NCBI GenBank assembly: GCA_003991915.1
Contig: RQTK01000009.1
Location: 820,034-884,033 of the forward strand
Length of the DNA: 64,000 bases
Direction of reading: 5' to 3'
DNA from: Elysia chlorotica
Lineage: Eukaryota > Mollusca > Gastropoda > Plakobranchidae
The notes under the pieces are model-generated. The model saw nothing but the letters and a program-made list of their open reading frames with translations. It ran no database searches and had not been told where the DNA came from. The number at the start of each line of letters is the position of its first letter. Positions within the stretch are counted from its first letter, which is position 1. Below, one piece after another: positions 49,245 to 63,654 of this stretch. A program made the position numbers and the translations under genes.

Positions 49245-52200
49245 TCAGTCTCCCTCAGTTTTATAACAATCAGCAAGTGTGAGGAGACCTTCAACCATCT
49301 CTGCGTAATCATCCTCTTCCATTCCAGCCTCGAGGAAGTGGCTGTGTCTGTTAATGTTGAACTGAGACACATTTTGCTGCAGACTGGCCACGTAGTTGTA
49401 AATGTTTGAGCTGGACTGTAAGGAAGTCATGGCAGGTACTGAGTAGACACCTAACAAAAAAAGTATAAAAATTAATGATTTATGAACATGTATGCTGTGG
49501 AGCTTTGGTGCACATATTAGCTATGCATTAGATATTCACAAAGAGGAAAAGTAAAATTTAGGTGAGACAGAAGCTGTCCATTGATAGTTTCATAATGCCT
49601 TATTCTGTATAACAAGACATAGAGTAAAAAACAAAACAAAAATAAGAAAAACAGTTCAGAAAAAAATATGTATCTTGTTCCAGAAGCCTCAATAAGTAGC
49701 GACTTTTTATATGTCTTGTATAGTACTATGAGGAATGCAATTTATTTTTGCTATGGTTGTAGTTGTACTTATCATATTTAGTTGTTTAATACAGTCATTA
49801 GATCATTTTTCAAGTGTAGTATTTAAACTCCTCAAAATTGGGATTAATTAATACAGTTCAATTTATTCATGATTTAAGTGAATTTGTAGAACCCTAAATT
49901 ATGATTTTAAAAAGGTTAGGAATGTCCACAAATTCTTGTCATGTAATTTGGCAACACTACAGAATTTCTATCATAGCAATTACAATGAAGCTTACCTGAG
50001 TTGACAGATCTCTTTGTGTCACTTATAAAACCCTTGTGATTGATATTAGAAGAGAACATGTGAGGAAAAGGAGATCCGACCATAAGACCATCACGCATAG
50101 TACAACCAGCACTGAAAAAAAAAAATTTGGAAAAAACATCTATAGATTGATTTGACAAAAGAAAATTCACATCTGTACAAATTAGGAGCACACATGTAGC
50201 AGGGGCCCTAAAAGTCATACCTCTACTAGATGTATTAAGTCTCCATCTGATATTAAAATTGTAAATATATCTGGTAAGCTATCATTTTAATATTTAGTAA
50301 AAAAGTACAGAATGATCTCCCAAAAAAGTATTGGGATAGAATCTTCTTTTTAAATCTATAGATTTAACACCAGTCAACTGCAGTAACATTACACGGCACT
50401 AAGAAAAAGCTTTTTTTAAATGTCAAATTTTCTCTGTTCTTAATTTTTTTTTCTTTCTATTTTTCTTTTACCAGCTTCTTTATAATGGTCTCAAATGATA
50501 CTGTCTTTATTTTTTTTATATTTTCCTTTTCTGGTCTGTGTAAAAAATAAAAGACATCGGTGATGATGGTGTTGATGATGATGAAAGAGCTTCAAAATAC
50601 AGTGATAAATCAATTAATATGACTTACAATACAACAAATGCTATCATCTGCTTGATGCAAGTAATTATTTATAGACAAATCCCCTGACTAAATTTGAAGT
50701 AATACTTTAGATTATAAAATCAATAAATTCAAACATAATTATGCAGGTTTAAATTTTTCTTCTACTCCTTTGGTGCAACTTAGAAAAATGGAGCAACAAG
50801 AACAGAGATCATGTATACTTCATGGAGCTTGGATAAGTCTCAGACAGGTAGAGCCTTAGCACATCATCCACGGTAGAGCAGCTGGACAGCATACCTCTTG
50901 GACTTTTAGATTGTTGCGATCTGAAGTAAGAAGTATTAGTTGAGACATTGAAAACAATATTCAGATTAGTGAATTCTCTTAAAAAAAGTTCTTGTTAAAA
51001 AAAAAAGAAGGAAAACTAAAACACAGTCAGTCACCCAACAATCCCAACTTTGAAGACACATTTGTCATAAAAAAAAAAGGAAATAAACAAATACTTCTTT
51101 TTCTTTGTTTGAAACCAAATTTTAGCTAATGGAGGAGGTAAAATCACTTTGAGACCAGGAAAGTCATTTTAAAACTTTCAGTAATTGAGAAAGACAGCAA
51201 AAAAAAACAAAAAAAACACACACTTAAAACCATTACAAATTAAACCTCTAGAGAGTCAAGTTTGTGTCTTTATTATGACCTTGCCTGTAATGAAGTTTTG
51301 GAACTGGCCCACCTACTTCGCTATATCTGAGGTCCATTCTATTACAAAAAGAGTTAAAATCTAGCATCAATTGCTATTATTTTCATGATTTCAATCAATT
51401 TCACCGTTGTGATTAAAATGCATTGTTCAAGTATTAACACCTTTGAATGTGATAAGTGGGCTTCGCCTTTGAACCCACTCCTGGGGAGACAAAATAAAAA
51501 CCACACGCCCTTAAAAGGTTTGTGGCTAGTGAAAAGAGGAAAAGAAATTTAGCTAGCAAGCTTACACAGAAGTGATCAGCTTAAAAAAAGAAGTATTTTG
51601 CACTAAAAATTAAAGCAAATACTTCTGAGTAATAGTTACAATTCTTTGAAAGCGTGGTGGACAATGCACACTTCAGAAGTCGTGAATTTGCCATAACAAG
51701 CAAACTAATTGAGCTGAATAGCTAACTAACCTATACATATTGGTACAGTATGTATGTTGACCAACTTTTACAGGTAGAGCTGTTAAAAAACAACAATTGT
51801 ACTAAAAAAATGCCCCACTCCCCAACGCCGGATTTAAGGCGGGACCCAGGCCCCCCACCAGAACCGAACAGCCTTTAAAACGCTTTGAAAAATTATGCAC
51901 AAACATATGGGAGTGTAACCTAAATCTGGTACTGCCACCACCTTCCTAAAGGTCAACTAACCTTTTGACCATGGAATCTGAAATACCCCGAACGACACAG
52001 GACTGATAGTATGGAGAATCCAAACACTTCACATGTGGGGTCAAGGACACCCAGGGATCAGCTTTGCCCAGCGAGATGAGTGAGTCTTGGAAAGAGCTGC
52101 CTGTCTTCATAGGAAATGGTAGACTGCTGTTCAAACAGGCCACCTAATTACAAGAAAAAGAAATTAACATGATAAATAACAATACATTTCCGACGCTTTG

Positions 52201-55200
52201 ATATTGAACAATGTTGTTCAAGCTTTTGTTCAATGATGTTACAATAACTTACTGACTATATTACTTGAGCATGACACATACATGTGTTGGTCCCCCATTC
52301 ATTCCATTCTCTCCAAACACTTTTTAGGCCAATAAAGGCATAAATTTAAATGAAATGAAGTCACTATTCATGATTATTTCTCCAGTTTTTGGTAGGAGGA
52401 GGAGAAGTGGTAGCAGTAGGAGTAGATTTAGGAGTAGGAGTAGGCGAAAGAGGTGGAGCAGCAGGAGTGTGAGGAGTATGAGGAGTAGGAATAGCAGTAG
52501 ATGTTTGAATAGGGGGGAGAAATAGCAATAGGAATAGTAGTAGGAGTGGAAGTAGGAGTAGGAGTAGAAGAGGAAGAGGAGTAAGAGATTTGCTAGCCGA
52601 TGCGTGGTAACAAAGTACGAATGGAAATAAATCTCAGCTGTCCACTTTACAGTGGTGGGGTGTCTGTGTCACCCGCGGTGTAGTGATAGGAATATCATAG
52701 TTTTCTTTACCTCTTTATGGGGTCGGGATGTCAAGAAATGATCTCTGATCAGTTTCATTCAAAATTTTGGCTATAATTCTGGTGTCATCATTTGTGAAAA
52801 TAATTTTTTGAGGAATACTGAAAATTCCATTAATATATTCCAATTCCAAGAATTTTTAAATTAATAAAAATGACCCCTGGGGTGTTGAAGTAACCTCTCA
52901 CGTACTGATAGGGTTAAAGGATCAGTAAGAAAACATATGACCACTTTAAAAAAGTTAAAGAAGATCAACACTTAATCCAACTATACCTTTCTACCAAAGG
53001 AACCAAATGAAGATGTAATATCAACTATTCTTGATGGTGCTGTATCCTTCCTGTACGGTAGAGTCATGGTATCAATACTTGCTGCTAAAACTGCACTGGT
53101 GTGGTAATCTAAATTTGTCTGAAGATTAAGAAAATTCAAGAAAAAAAGAAATTGGAATTTCAGCATAAAAAGTGACAGGGGAAAAAAAGTTTTCGCAACT
53201 AAAAAAAAATGTAAAAAGATGTTTTAAATTTTGTTTCTTATAACATGAGCACTGCTTTTGTTTTGTTGTTGCTTAGCGGCAATGACAGCACTATATAGGC
53301 TATATTGGGGACAGGCCCCAAGGCTAACATCTGACAAGTTTATGAGCTGTCAGAGCCGATCACACGCACACTACGGTGAACATTAATAGAATGTATACTT
53401 TGGCAAAAGACAGTAATGAACCATTCCCAAATCTTATAAAGTGCCAACCTTGCAGTCCAGATAAGGTAAAGTAACTGGATTCCCAACAGATTTCCACAGA
53501 GATGATGACATAGACAACGGTAGATACAATGATCCTAATTCACATCCATGATACAGACTCAGGGCACTGTTGATGATGCGACATGAACGCTCCTTGGCTG
53601 TCTGAAAATAAATTATAGTACCATTTATGAGCCAAATTTCTATTTTAAAGCGACAACCTGGATATTACAGCTGATCATCATTTTGGCAAACTGTTAAAAA
53701 CTCCATTGTCCTCTCACTGCCTCCCTGCATATCAGTTTTACCATGCCCCATGCTAGGAAGTAAATAGAGATACAGTCAAACCTGCCATGCTTAAGAACCT
53801 GTACATGGGCAGGACCTGCAATGGCGACCATTTTCACTGACTCCCTTGCGGTTTTCCTCTATTTTGTTACTGCCCACCGCCACCACCTGCTCAACCCGAC
53901 CAAAACAGACAAAATCCTGTCCAGCGCAACCATCAATTTGTTATCAAGAATACATTTCCCAGAAATAAGGGTGTATGTAAACGAGGGAGGGGCGGTGAGG
54001 AGTTACATATGCTTGCTGACACACAGTGGGTACTCTAGACACTGACAGTGTGTCTCTTGCATCAAGGGAAAGACTTGTGAGTGATCAACGTTAGTAAGAC
54101 TAAGAGAGATTTTGTCAATTAAAATGGACACACGCCGGCTTTGGATACTACTGCCGACCATTTGATCCAGTGCTTTTGGGAACTGAAAAGGGGAAGTTTT
54201 GAGTAATCCCAGTACTTGCCTAAAAGGCAGAAGAAAAACATTGCTAGTACCCAGTTGACCTTTATTGCCCAAGACGACCACCTGTCCATGGCGACCACTT
54301 TTGTCTATGATCTTCAGTGGTTGCCATAGGCAGGTTCGACTGTATATAAACTAAGTTTTCAAATTTTAGCCATTTTTTATGCAGTCAAAATCTAGATCCT
54401 AACTCTTCACATGATCATAGAAACCTTTCCAATCATAAATCTTTGATGTAGAGGGATATGGCTTAACCCTTTTTCTCGAGGTAATGCAGTGAAAAGGTTA
54501 AACTCATATTGGGTCATATCTAGGGTAAAACTTTGAATAGAATAGAAATCAAGTCATGTAAATATAAACACAAAATTATTTATAAATAATTTTACAAAAA
54601 AAATGATTAGGGTTGAATATTCAAGTTGACTCATTTAAAACTTTAATGTTTAGAAGTGTTCAGTATGTGGAATAGTGTACTTTTGATTAATTATCTCGTA
54701 TTTATGACAAGAAAATTTGAAATCTTTAGCCAACACTGAAAATAGGTGAAAAATATACCATTTTACTAATTTTACTTCATCTATCAAAACATTCAGAGAA
54801 ACTTAAGACCTATGAAGCATACAATTCTTACTCCTTGCGGGGATCATTTTCTTTTTTTGCACTGGAAGTTTGGAACATTGCAAAAAAAAAAAAAGATAAT
54901 ACATTTTGTGAACATATGCAGTTTTGATGATCTAATAACAAAACTTTCTATGTCTTGATGTGAATTGGATGCTCTGAATAAAAGAGATTTCTTTTGATTG
55001 ATTATGTGCCTGACTGGAATTTAGTTCATCATCAGCTTGCTGATGTGTTGGTGATAACATTTCTGAAACTAGTAACTCAGTGTTTTCATCCCTTTGCTTC
55101 AAATAGTGCGGTTCATATTTTAGTTTGTGAAGCTGTACCTTAACTTAACAAGAGTCACACTGCATACATATATACGGTGAAATTTACATTCTATTTAACC

Positions 55201-57906
55201 TATAAAAGGCTGGATTTTAATAAGCAGTAACATTTTTTATTCATCTTTATTGGTTCAAGAGATATGAATTTTGGAAAAGCCTTACAAAAATGTTATTTCA
55301 TGAGCTTGGTGGTAAAATACTGTGACTGTTGAGTAAAAGCTTGACTTTGAGGACTCACTGTATTACTATAGGCAGAGTTTTAAGGTTATTAACTTTTCTT
55401 GTATTAAAATAAACATTGCTGTACACTGGTACAGTCCCATTATTTGTATAAGAGCCTTGAAAAAAAACATGTGCAAAAAATTTCTAAGAGTACTAAAAAG
55501 AAGTCTCACATGACAATAGATACATAAAAAAAAAATCTGACCACATTCAGTTTTCTCAGCTGATTACACAAAAAATATGGCCTAACATTACCTTGTCTGG
55601 AACATTGGGAGGGGTAACAGCAAACACAAATTTGGACTTGCTACTGTACTCATCCGCTAGGAAGGACAGCAATGATGCTCCAACACCACTGAATCCACCA
55701 TAACAGTCTAAGAACATTTGAAAACCCTAGATAATAAGTGGGAAGACCAGAAATACAATGAGATACTAAAATGATGAATGGAAACCAGTATTTTCAACAT
55801 AATTATTTTGTTTACTTCAATCAATCCAAAGAACCTTTCCTTGAAAAGGCAGAAAGTTGAGCGTCATGAGTTTTTGCAGTTGAAAAATGACTAAATGCAT
55901 AGTTTTTATACTGCATTAAGAAATATGAGCACTCTAAAAAATCTTCTCTAATTGACATGTTTGATATTCTTTAATAACATTTGAGGGAGGGGAGAATAAG
56001 TGAAGGAATCAAGTTTTGCTAAATTTTGTCCAAACTGTCTTCATTTGATAGATTTTAAGAAGGTCATGCCTGGCAATGTTATTAATGATTTTAATTGTAG
56101 TCACCAGATGAAGTTGGATAAAATTTTACAGTAATTTAACATAATGACAAGTTTTACGTCTTGACAAAATTGCAAGTTCCCACCTGGAGATGGTCACACT
56201 CTTCTGTGAAGTAGCGCATGCGGTCTTCAATCTGGTCCCAAACTGTTTTATCCCCCACCACATGATGACCCATGCCAAACACATTGAAGGGTTGCTCAGA
56301 ATCACTACAGTAACACAAAAAGGTTGAAACATCTTCATTAAGCTTGTTTGAACTTGAATTTGATTTGAGAGGAAAAAATCAAATTAGAAGGTAAGTAATT
56401 TTTGACAACTACATATCAATTTTTTTCATTTAAAATAAGTTTTCTATAAACTAACATGGAACTTAGAAACTCTTTATCTTATTCTTCAAGATTTTTAACT
56501 TGAGGAAAGTATGATTGGCAATTAACTACATAAAAATATCATTCTCAGCTCAGTGATGTCTTCTGGGTGAATGGGACAATTTTATTTAACTTAACTTTTT
56601 GAGCAAAGCAGAATCTTTACAAACTTCTTAATATCCAAACACATCACTATGTGAAGTAATTTTCACTGTAAATATGTCAATTCACTGGCATCACTGAGTG
56701 ATACTCATATGTGTAAAATATGGTACTTGTGCTGATAGTCCTGTATGAGGTGTATGGTCCGAGGATGAAAAGCTGTTCTCAGAAAGTCAGACCAGACTTT
56801 AACCTCAGAGTCCAAGTTGTACAATGGCTTTCCTAGTATTGCATCTTCTTGCTTTACTGGGACATCCCCTGTAATTTTATATATAGTAATAGCAAATTAG
56901 TTTACAAAAGGATGCATATGGGATTAAATAACATAAAGAAATAATTATACTCAACAACTGAATCAACCTATTTCACTGTATGTTGATGTTCAAAATCATT
57001 ATGGAACATCAACTCATCAGTGTTGGTTAAAATTTACTTGATTTAAGATGCATTGCTGCTACCTTACTTTTGATATTCAACACTTGTCATTCTATCATAA
57101 ATAGTGACCTTTACATATTAGATATGCCACCAATGAAATACAAAAAAAAAAAAAATGAAAATTCTCGATCACTCACAAAATTTTACAGCCATGCTCACAT
57201 TCCCAAGTTTATGAAAAATTCTGACTAGTTGACCTGGTGTATTGTACAAACAAACTCCTCTGGGTATTCCTTTTTTTCTTTCAAAAGACATTTGAGTTGA
57301 TATCATCAACATTGAGTCTGACTACACCTAATATATTTTGTTACCATCCGCCCATAACACAATATTATTTGAAAAAAAACAACAACATAAAAGACATAAT
57401 AATTCATAATTAAATGTATTATAATCGCCCGTAATGGATCCAGAAATGAAAACCATCCATTAGGATTTGTTGTTAATATTGTCAACATACCACACCTACA
57501 ACAGAAAGACAGTGATTACTGGAGTGAGGTGCTCAAGAATGAGTGGTAGATTATTACCTATTTAAAAGGAGATCAAAATTGTGCCAAGTGCCATCTAAAT
57601 CTAATCTGTAATCTAGACTAGCTAGAATTTTATATATATAACTGTATTGTTTTGTTTAATATTATTATCTTATTTTTATTGTAAATGGGCATGTCAATCT
57701 CAATTTCCCCAAAAGGGATTTATAAAATCTTATCTTACAATCTGGGTTTAGATATAGATTTCTAGATCTAATGTGCAGTGTAAAAATTTGTTCCAAACAA
57801 GTTTGCTTTTGTTTTTTTATTGATTTTCTAACAAGACAGGTATACTGTGTCTGTTTTAATGAACCACAAAAACCAAAGTGCTAACTCTATCTTTCTTTCT
57901 ATGTAA

Positions 57907-57977
<71 letters not shown>

Positions 57978-60900
57978 TTGCGACCACTTTCCCTCCCAAT
58001 ATCCCTTTCACAAGTTTCTTTACACATTTTACTTTCAATTTTGGGGAAATGGGTAATTCTAAAAAAAAATAGAATTAACTCATCTGCATGCTCGGGCATC
58101 AACTTCCTCTTGCTTTTCTTATAGTTTTTCCTATTATCAAAGAAAGTGAGCGCTTCATAGAATGGTAATTTATCTATATCGATTAATCCAAGCGTTTATT
58201 TATCTTTTCTACAGAATAATTTACAAAGTCGACATAGTTCTAATCAATGTACTTCTATGCTACTCACAGGGCACTAAACTGACTTAGCTGGTTTTAAGTC
58301 AATGGCTTATTGTGGTATTGATCTAGACACAAAAACAAGTTGGGAAGCATTGTACTAATATCGATTTCTTTTAAGTCCTTTTAAACTGGTAGCACACGGA
58401 GAGGGGACCCTGTGAGACACACTGTCACGCCAGTCAGCATTGTATATATTCCCAAAGTTGGGCAGTTTGATCTAAGTTGAATAACCACTGCCCACCATAA
58501 TAATTTATCTGCCTCTTAAATCCCTTGACATTTTCCTCAATGTTTTCTTTTGTCCATTGGCAATTATGAGGTTTTTTTTCTTCTCCTTTGTAATTCTGAA
58601 CATCATAAACTCCTACACAATCACATTGCCTCCGTTAATAAGAAACATTGAACTCAACTAAAATACATACATTTGTTAATAAAATTAAGTTCCAAGATCT
58701 GAAATGTCTCATATACTAAATATTCATGTCTATAAGAGCTTTGAAACACATACCTGAATCTTGTTCCAAAGTCTTAGAATCCTCTCCACCTTCTACATCT
58801 ATGGCTTTTTGTTCTTCACCATCTTCACTATCATCCTATAAAAAGAAATGGAATCTCATAAATAATTCAGTTGCAAATAAACCAATTTATACCTTTAGCT
58901 GAACTGAAAACTCATCTGTAGGTGGTCAAAAATGAAAGAGAAGAAAAATAAAACATTATTTTTTATATTAAACCATATTTGGTACCACTGGTCAGACACA
59001 AATCTCTCTCACCTTCTGTCCAAATACAAAGACATTGACAGATTGTACCGCAAACTAAAAATATATCTCCATACAAATGATAATAATGAAAATATAAAGA
59101 AATAACTAGACCTTTTCCTCATCTAAGTCTGCAAGAAACACATTCTGTTTTTCTCTTGGTGCCTCGTGAAGAGTGACATCTCCAATCCTGAAAAAAAACA
59201 ACAACCGAGAACAACATTAACAAAAGCTGATAATTAATAATAAAAGCTTTTACATTATATTTCTCGTTGAAATTTCACCTTAATAAAAGAAAAAAGGTAA
59301 AAAAATATTACTATTCGCAACAACAGTTAAATAGAAGCGAATTGCCTACATTTGCATTTACTTCATTAAACAAATTTAAGGGAAAAAGAATAAAGGACAC
59401 GTGTATTTAAAAAAAAATGTCATTCCTTCAAAATCAAATTTAAAAAAGAATATTGTGAAGCATATTAAAAAAAATGAGTTTTAACAAGCAGTTAGTTTAA
59501 AAAAATCCATAAAATATTGAAATCTGTTCACAATACCATATTACTCATAATTATCCAAGTCTCCAACTCAGCATTGTATAAATCATCCTTCACCTATCAT
59601 TCTTTCTTTAATTTTTGGGGGTTGATTTATAAGGTTATGCAACTTTTCAATAAATTGAATTTATCTGCTTGTGTCTATCTAATTGTTACCTAAATTAAAG
59701 TTGTTTTATGAAATTGTCATACGTCTCTACACAGAAAAAGAGAAACCTATACTATTGTTACAGGAAAGAGATATTGAAAATAAGATACTCTGCTTTTATT
59801 TTTGGTTATGTGGATTTATTTTTAACATCTACCGATATCAACTAGACTATAGACAGGTTTTAATACTAACTTTTGAAAATTTTAATCGCTTCCTCACAGA
59901 GACAGATTGAAGATGCCAGGACTTCTGTTCCAGATGGTATCATTATACAGTATGACTCGATAATAACGAGATTTTTTGTTTTTCTTAATACCTCTCTTAA
60001 TAGCAAGGGTTTTTGTTATTCCCAAAATTAGAACCAAAGATGATTTTATATCTAGAGGAAAATTGTGCCCTAATTGCCAACGGCAAAAAGGGCAGTAAAC
60101 TAAACTCTTTTTAAATTACAATATCGGTATTTGACATGAGGCATTGGACTCTATCTAGATCTAGATAATTTCTATCTTTTAAACAAGTCATGTGCCTTCT
60201 GTCTGTCTCACTATTTGCCAGGAAAAGCAAGTTACATCCACTACCTGAGTTAAACTTACGATTTTCAAGAGATGGTGATACAAGACCCAGGGGATGAAAC
60301 CGAACAGCTTTTTACACTTGTATCTGAGACTTAGATAGCGATTATCGAATATGGCTAGGGGTACGCTTGGTTGTTCCACTGTCTAGCATTGCATTAGGCA
60401 GCTTTGTTTACTGTGATAGTAGAACAAAAGTTAGGTGCATATATCAACGATGGTTGGCTGGAGCCCTGGTGAACAGCCCCTATCACTTGTTCCCGGGATT
60501 AAGTTGTCAGAACCCAGAATGAAATGTTTAATATTCAACACCTTTCTCAATTGTGGGAATGGGGTTTAAAGCTTCTCTTTCCTTTAGCTCCTCGTTGTTA
60601 GTGAGGTAACTTACGTTCTTGTTATTTCCAAAATAAATTATAGGCCTCAAATAAAGATAAAAAAGGGGTGTTTCAAACCTCTCATTATTCAAACAGTTAT
60701 CATTATTCGAGATGTCATTAAAAACGGGGACTGCTGTACTCAAATAATTCCAACCAGTATTTTTTTAGATTATGAAACAGACCCAGGTCCTCTGATTTGT
60801 ACCTGCACGTTCTACTTTGTAAGCTCTGCTTTGGGTTCATACACTAAAAAGAGTATATAGTTTGGTACTCACCAGTTGACACTTTCTTCTGTATCTACTG

Positions 60901-62245
60901 TATACAAGGTTCCTTCTCTTCTCAATGAGCCAAGACTGTGATTCAAATCAAACAAGACAAGTCTAGGTGTATACGTTACTTGACCCTAAAGTGGCAGATC
61001 ATAAAAACAACAAGCGGATGATAAACTTACAGATCTTCTCTAAGCATAAAATATGTCAAGTTATTTTACAATATAACTTCATGCAACGTTCAAAAAACTT
61101 TATTTTTAATTTTAATTAACAAATTGTGCCACAAAAAAAACAAAACACACTTCCAATTGATATTTTTTTGAAGTAACAAAAAAAAAAGATGTGTGAGAAG
61201 ATCCAAAGTAGCAACACAGTACCGTTACTGTTTTTCCTTCTCTGAACAAAACATCATGATTCACTTCTTTTGGGAAGGCTGCCAAATGTTGTGGATCGTA
61301 GACGAAAGATGATTCCTACAAAATGATTTTTTAAAAGTTAGAATACAGTTTTGGAAAGCTTCTTAAGTTACATACATAAGGCTTATATAACAAAATTAAT
61401 TATATAATCAATTAAATGTTCACCGACGTTTTCTTTAGTTTTAGCCTTTATGCAAAAATACATAAAAATCTGCAACTATTTATTTATTGACGTCATCGCA
61501 TCTTATGATTAGCACACACAAAAAAGTCTGTGAAATTCGATGGTAACGATGATCCTGATGATGTGAAAAGAATGTACATAATTATGTGAATTGTTAAGAC
61601 TTGATTCCTTAACATTAGCATCCTATATCTGATCTCAAGAATTGATTTTAAGCCTTAAAACTCAAAACATTGAGATTTAATTTTTTATTTTAAACGGTAT
61701 GCATTTTTTTGTTCTCATATATTTTTTTCCCAGAAAGAATATTATGCTTGTGTGGTACCATATGTTAGTCAGAAAATCCAACATTAAGTGCTTCCAAGCA
61801 ATGGAATAACTTGCATTACATGACTTCAGGTAAATATGAATGTGTAAAAGATTTTTTTAACAGCAGTCTTTTTGTCGACAACATGATTAGCAAAAAAATA
61901 ATTTAAAGCGGTTCACTGCCATCATGTGTTTTAATTTTCAAATCAAAGCTTTATAATTGAATATATAATGCAAACAATACAACATTTGATTAAAATTTCC
62001 CCCTTACCATCTCTACCCTTAAACAAAAATTAACACAAATAGTCTCCATACCCACTTGCTGTAAAAAAGATTTTCATATTATGAAACAATAGATATCAAA
62101 GAACACTAAATATAATTTAAAAGGTTAATTAGCTTATATTTACATAAATGATATCCCCAGTCCATACCTGCAAATTCCACCAATGAGTTCCTACAAAGTT
62201 TGAGTAGCTTCCTACTTGAAGAGTTATAACTTCTTTGGTTGACAT
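49245..62245 (-). CDS. MSTO1: MSTO1, misato mitochondrial distribution and morphology regulator
   Basis: Tubulin-related protein that, in animals studied, acts in mitochondrial distribution, morphology and fusion. Fourteen coding exons: 62168-62245, 61223-61315, 60873-60985, 59112-59187, 58754-58835, 56727-56868, 56184-56304, 55592-55726, 53449-53601, 52987-53118, 51962-52143, 50819-50920, 49996-50111, 49245-49450. All are in phase, 1,731 bases, 576 residues (human about 570). Visible: EVITLQVGSYSNFVGTHWWN (5-24), the N-terminal misato motif; GQVTYTPRLVLFDL; an acidic linker DDSEDGEEQ (121-129); RMRYFTEECDHLQ; GGFSGVGAS (245-253), the counterpart of the tubulin glycine-rich loop; SAVLAASIDTMTLPYR; and the C-terminal FLEAGMEEDDYAEMVEGL. 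A 5' UTR acceptor is likely at 62280-62281. The reading frame is intact. Confidence 0.97.
51100..51341 (+). mobile_element. 3' end of a pogo/Tigger-like element
   Basis: Matches 6730-6952 of the complete element: TTTGTTTGAAACCAAATTTT, CTAGAGAGTCAAGTTTGTG and the terminus CTTCGCTATATCTGAGGTCC. It is in an MSTO1 intron and 5'-truncated. Confidence 0.75.
52383..52595. repeat. degenerate (GGAGTA)n purine-rich minisatellite
   Basis: Repeated AGGAGTAGGAGTAG-type units with many variants, in the MSTO1 intron between 52144 and 52986. Confidence 0.85.
53268..53385 (-). mobile_element. SINE 3' fragment
   Basis: On the minus strand it reads CAGCTCATAAACTTGTCAG then CCCCAATATAGCCTATATAG and TGCTGTCATTG, matching the 3' part of the SINE at 12363. 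The A-box/B-box head is not present. It is in an MSTO1 intron. Confidence 0.65.
53773..54342. mobile_element. second pogo-like TIR element, 570 bp copy
   Basis: Begins CAGTCAAACCTGCCATG and ends, in reverse complement, CAGTCGAACCTGCCTATG, with TA on both flanks (53771-53772 and 54343-54344). Both subterminal regions match the copy at 20014 (CACTGACTCCCTTGC; TATGATCTTCAGTGG). It is in MSTO1 intron 8, between 53602 and 55591. Confidence 0.8.
54343..55591. other. AT-rich MSTO1 intron sequence
   Basis: No repeat or reading frame of note apart from short A and T runs. Confidence 0.5.
57907..57974. repeat. (GT)n-(GA)n microsatellite
   Basis: About seven GT units followed by about 27 GA units, in the MSTO1 intron between 56869 and 58753. 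The rest of that intron is AT-rich without recognisable features. Confidence 0.95.
59948..60736. mobile_element. possible third pogo-like element
   Basis: The left end TA|CAGTATGACTCGATAATAAC and the reverse complement of the right end TA|CAGCAGTCCCCGTTTTTAAT share the CAG terminus and TA flanks, and both contain CTCGA-ATAATAAC-like sequence nearby, but the ends align poorly. Offered as a weak candidate in the MSTO1 intron between 59188 and 60872. Confidence 0.3.
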
Positions 62246-62940
62246 ATTAAAAGGGAGCCCTTTTTAAAAATGAGTAAAGCTGAAAAAAAAGATAGAGAAT
62301 TATCCTTTGTTGACCTTTTTATTAAAAGCAGATAATTTGAAGAAAAAAACAAAACAAGAACTACAAACAACACAAAAAAGCAACAACCAAACAAAACCTG
62401 CATTGAAGAAATGTCAACTCAAAAAAGAAAAAAAAGGATTAGCCATGCACGATGTTGAGCTATGAATACTGTCAAGGGAAACAATCTGGAGACTACTTGA
62501 TTTACAAAGAAATTAAATCATTGGAAAATATGCCATATATATATCATAGATCTATTTTTGTATACCACCAATTTTGTGTCAATTATTTTTAAAACTTAAG
62601 TGCTGACACCATCCCATTTATAAGCCAGAGTGACTTTTTAAAGACTGTAAATGCTGAAGCATAGGATGGACGATATGGATCGTTTTTAGATTTTAACATT
62701 AGCATAAAAAATATGGCTGAGTATGCACTACAGGCCTAGTGTTTTTGTGACTTTGTCCAAAATTTGCTTATTTTACTTAAAACATCTAATCTTTCTTTAG
62801 ACCTATATAGATGAAATGTCAAATTAGAAGAAAGCTTAGTTTTATTTGACTGTCAGACCAAACAGTTGGATTGAAACAATTTTTTAAATAAGGCTAGCGC
62901 ACAGCAAAATTTAGCAAAAACCCATATATATAATTATATA
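62246..62940. other. upstream of the MSTO1 start
   Basis: 62246-62279 is probably 5' UTR, ending at a splice acceptor (TTTTTTTTCAG on the minus strand). The upstream non-coding exon cannot be located by eye. The remainder is AT-rich with no supported feature. Confidence 0.5.
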
Positions 62941-62949
62941 TGGCCGTTG

Positions 62950-63060
62950 GTAGACACTACGCAGAAAGTCGAATTTCCTCACTACGCAGTTCACATGAAG
63001 AAAGTCAAGCTTCCTCACTACACAGTTCACGTGAAGAAAGCCGAAAAAACTACTAAAAAC
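62950..63060. repeat. 36 bp tandem repeat
   Basis: TTCCTCACTACGCAGTTCAC begins at 62975 and its near copy TTCCTCACTACACAGTTCAC at 63011, a 36-base period, with half a unit before (62953-62973). Read on the minus strand the period is 12 codons (FLHVNCVVRKLD, then FLHVNCVVRKFD), but the frame is short and probably not a gene. Confidence 0.85.
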
Positions 63061-63654
63061 TTGATTCACCTCAAGGGACGACATGTTGTCTGCTTGAAGT
63101 TGAAGTGCCTCCTTAGAGTGCATTGCATTGCAGGAAGTGACTCACAGTGAGGCTTATCAACTGTCTATCTAAGCTTTGTGAAAGTAAAACAACAAAGAAA
63201 GTGTGCTCTAACGAATAGATTTAAATAGATTTCACTGTGCGTTCAGAAAGCCAAAGTTCCCCTCATCGAACTGCACGGCGAGCACCCACTTCCTATAAGA
63301 CAAAGTGTCAGAAATACTGGTCTATATAGTGTGTGCAAACAATCCCCAAAATTACATATTTTAAATTAATCCTATCGCTTTAGATCACACGATGTGGAAA
63401 TTAAAAAAATAAATTGTATGCACTCAAATAAATCTAAATCTATATATAATAATATTGACAGTGACCTTTATATGGATACACACACTGAAAAAAGAAAAGT
63501 TCTCTAGAATGCGTAGTAGTCAATGGGTTATTGCACTCCGTCAAAGCAGTCTGCAATCTCTTAATCATGCAAATTGACACTTGTAATGTACCTGTTATAA
63601 ATGCCGGCATTTTGAAGACATCTAGATAAAAAGTTTGAGTAACATAATACGCTT

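Noticed and set aside
59683-59910. 75-codon plus-strand ORF
   Set aside because: AT-rich, no recognisable motif, inside an MSTO1 intron on the opposite strand; compatible with chance.
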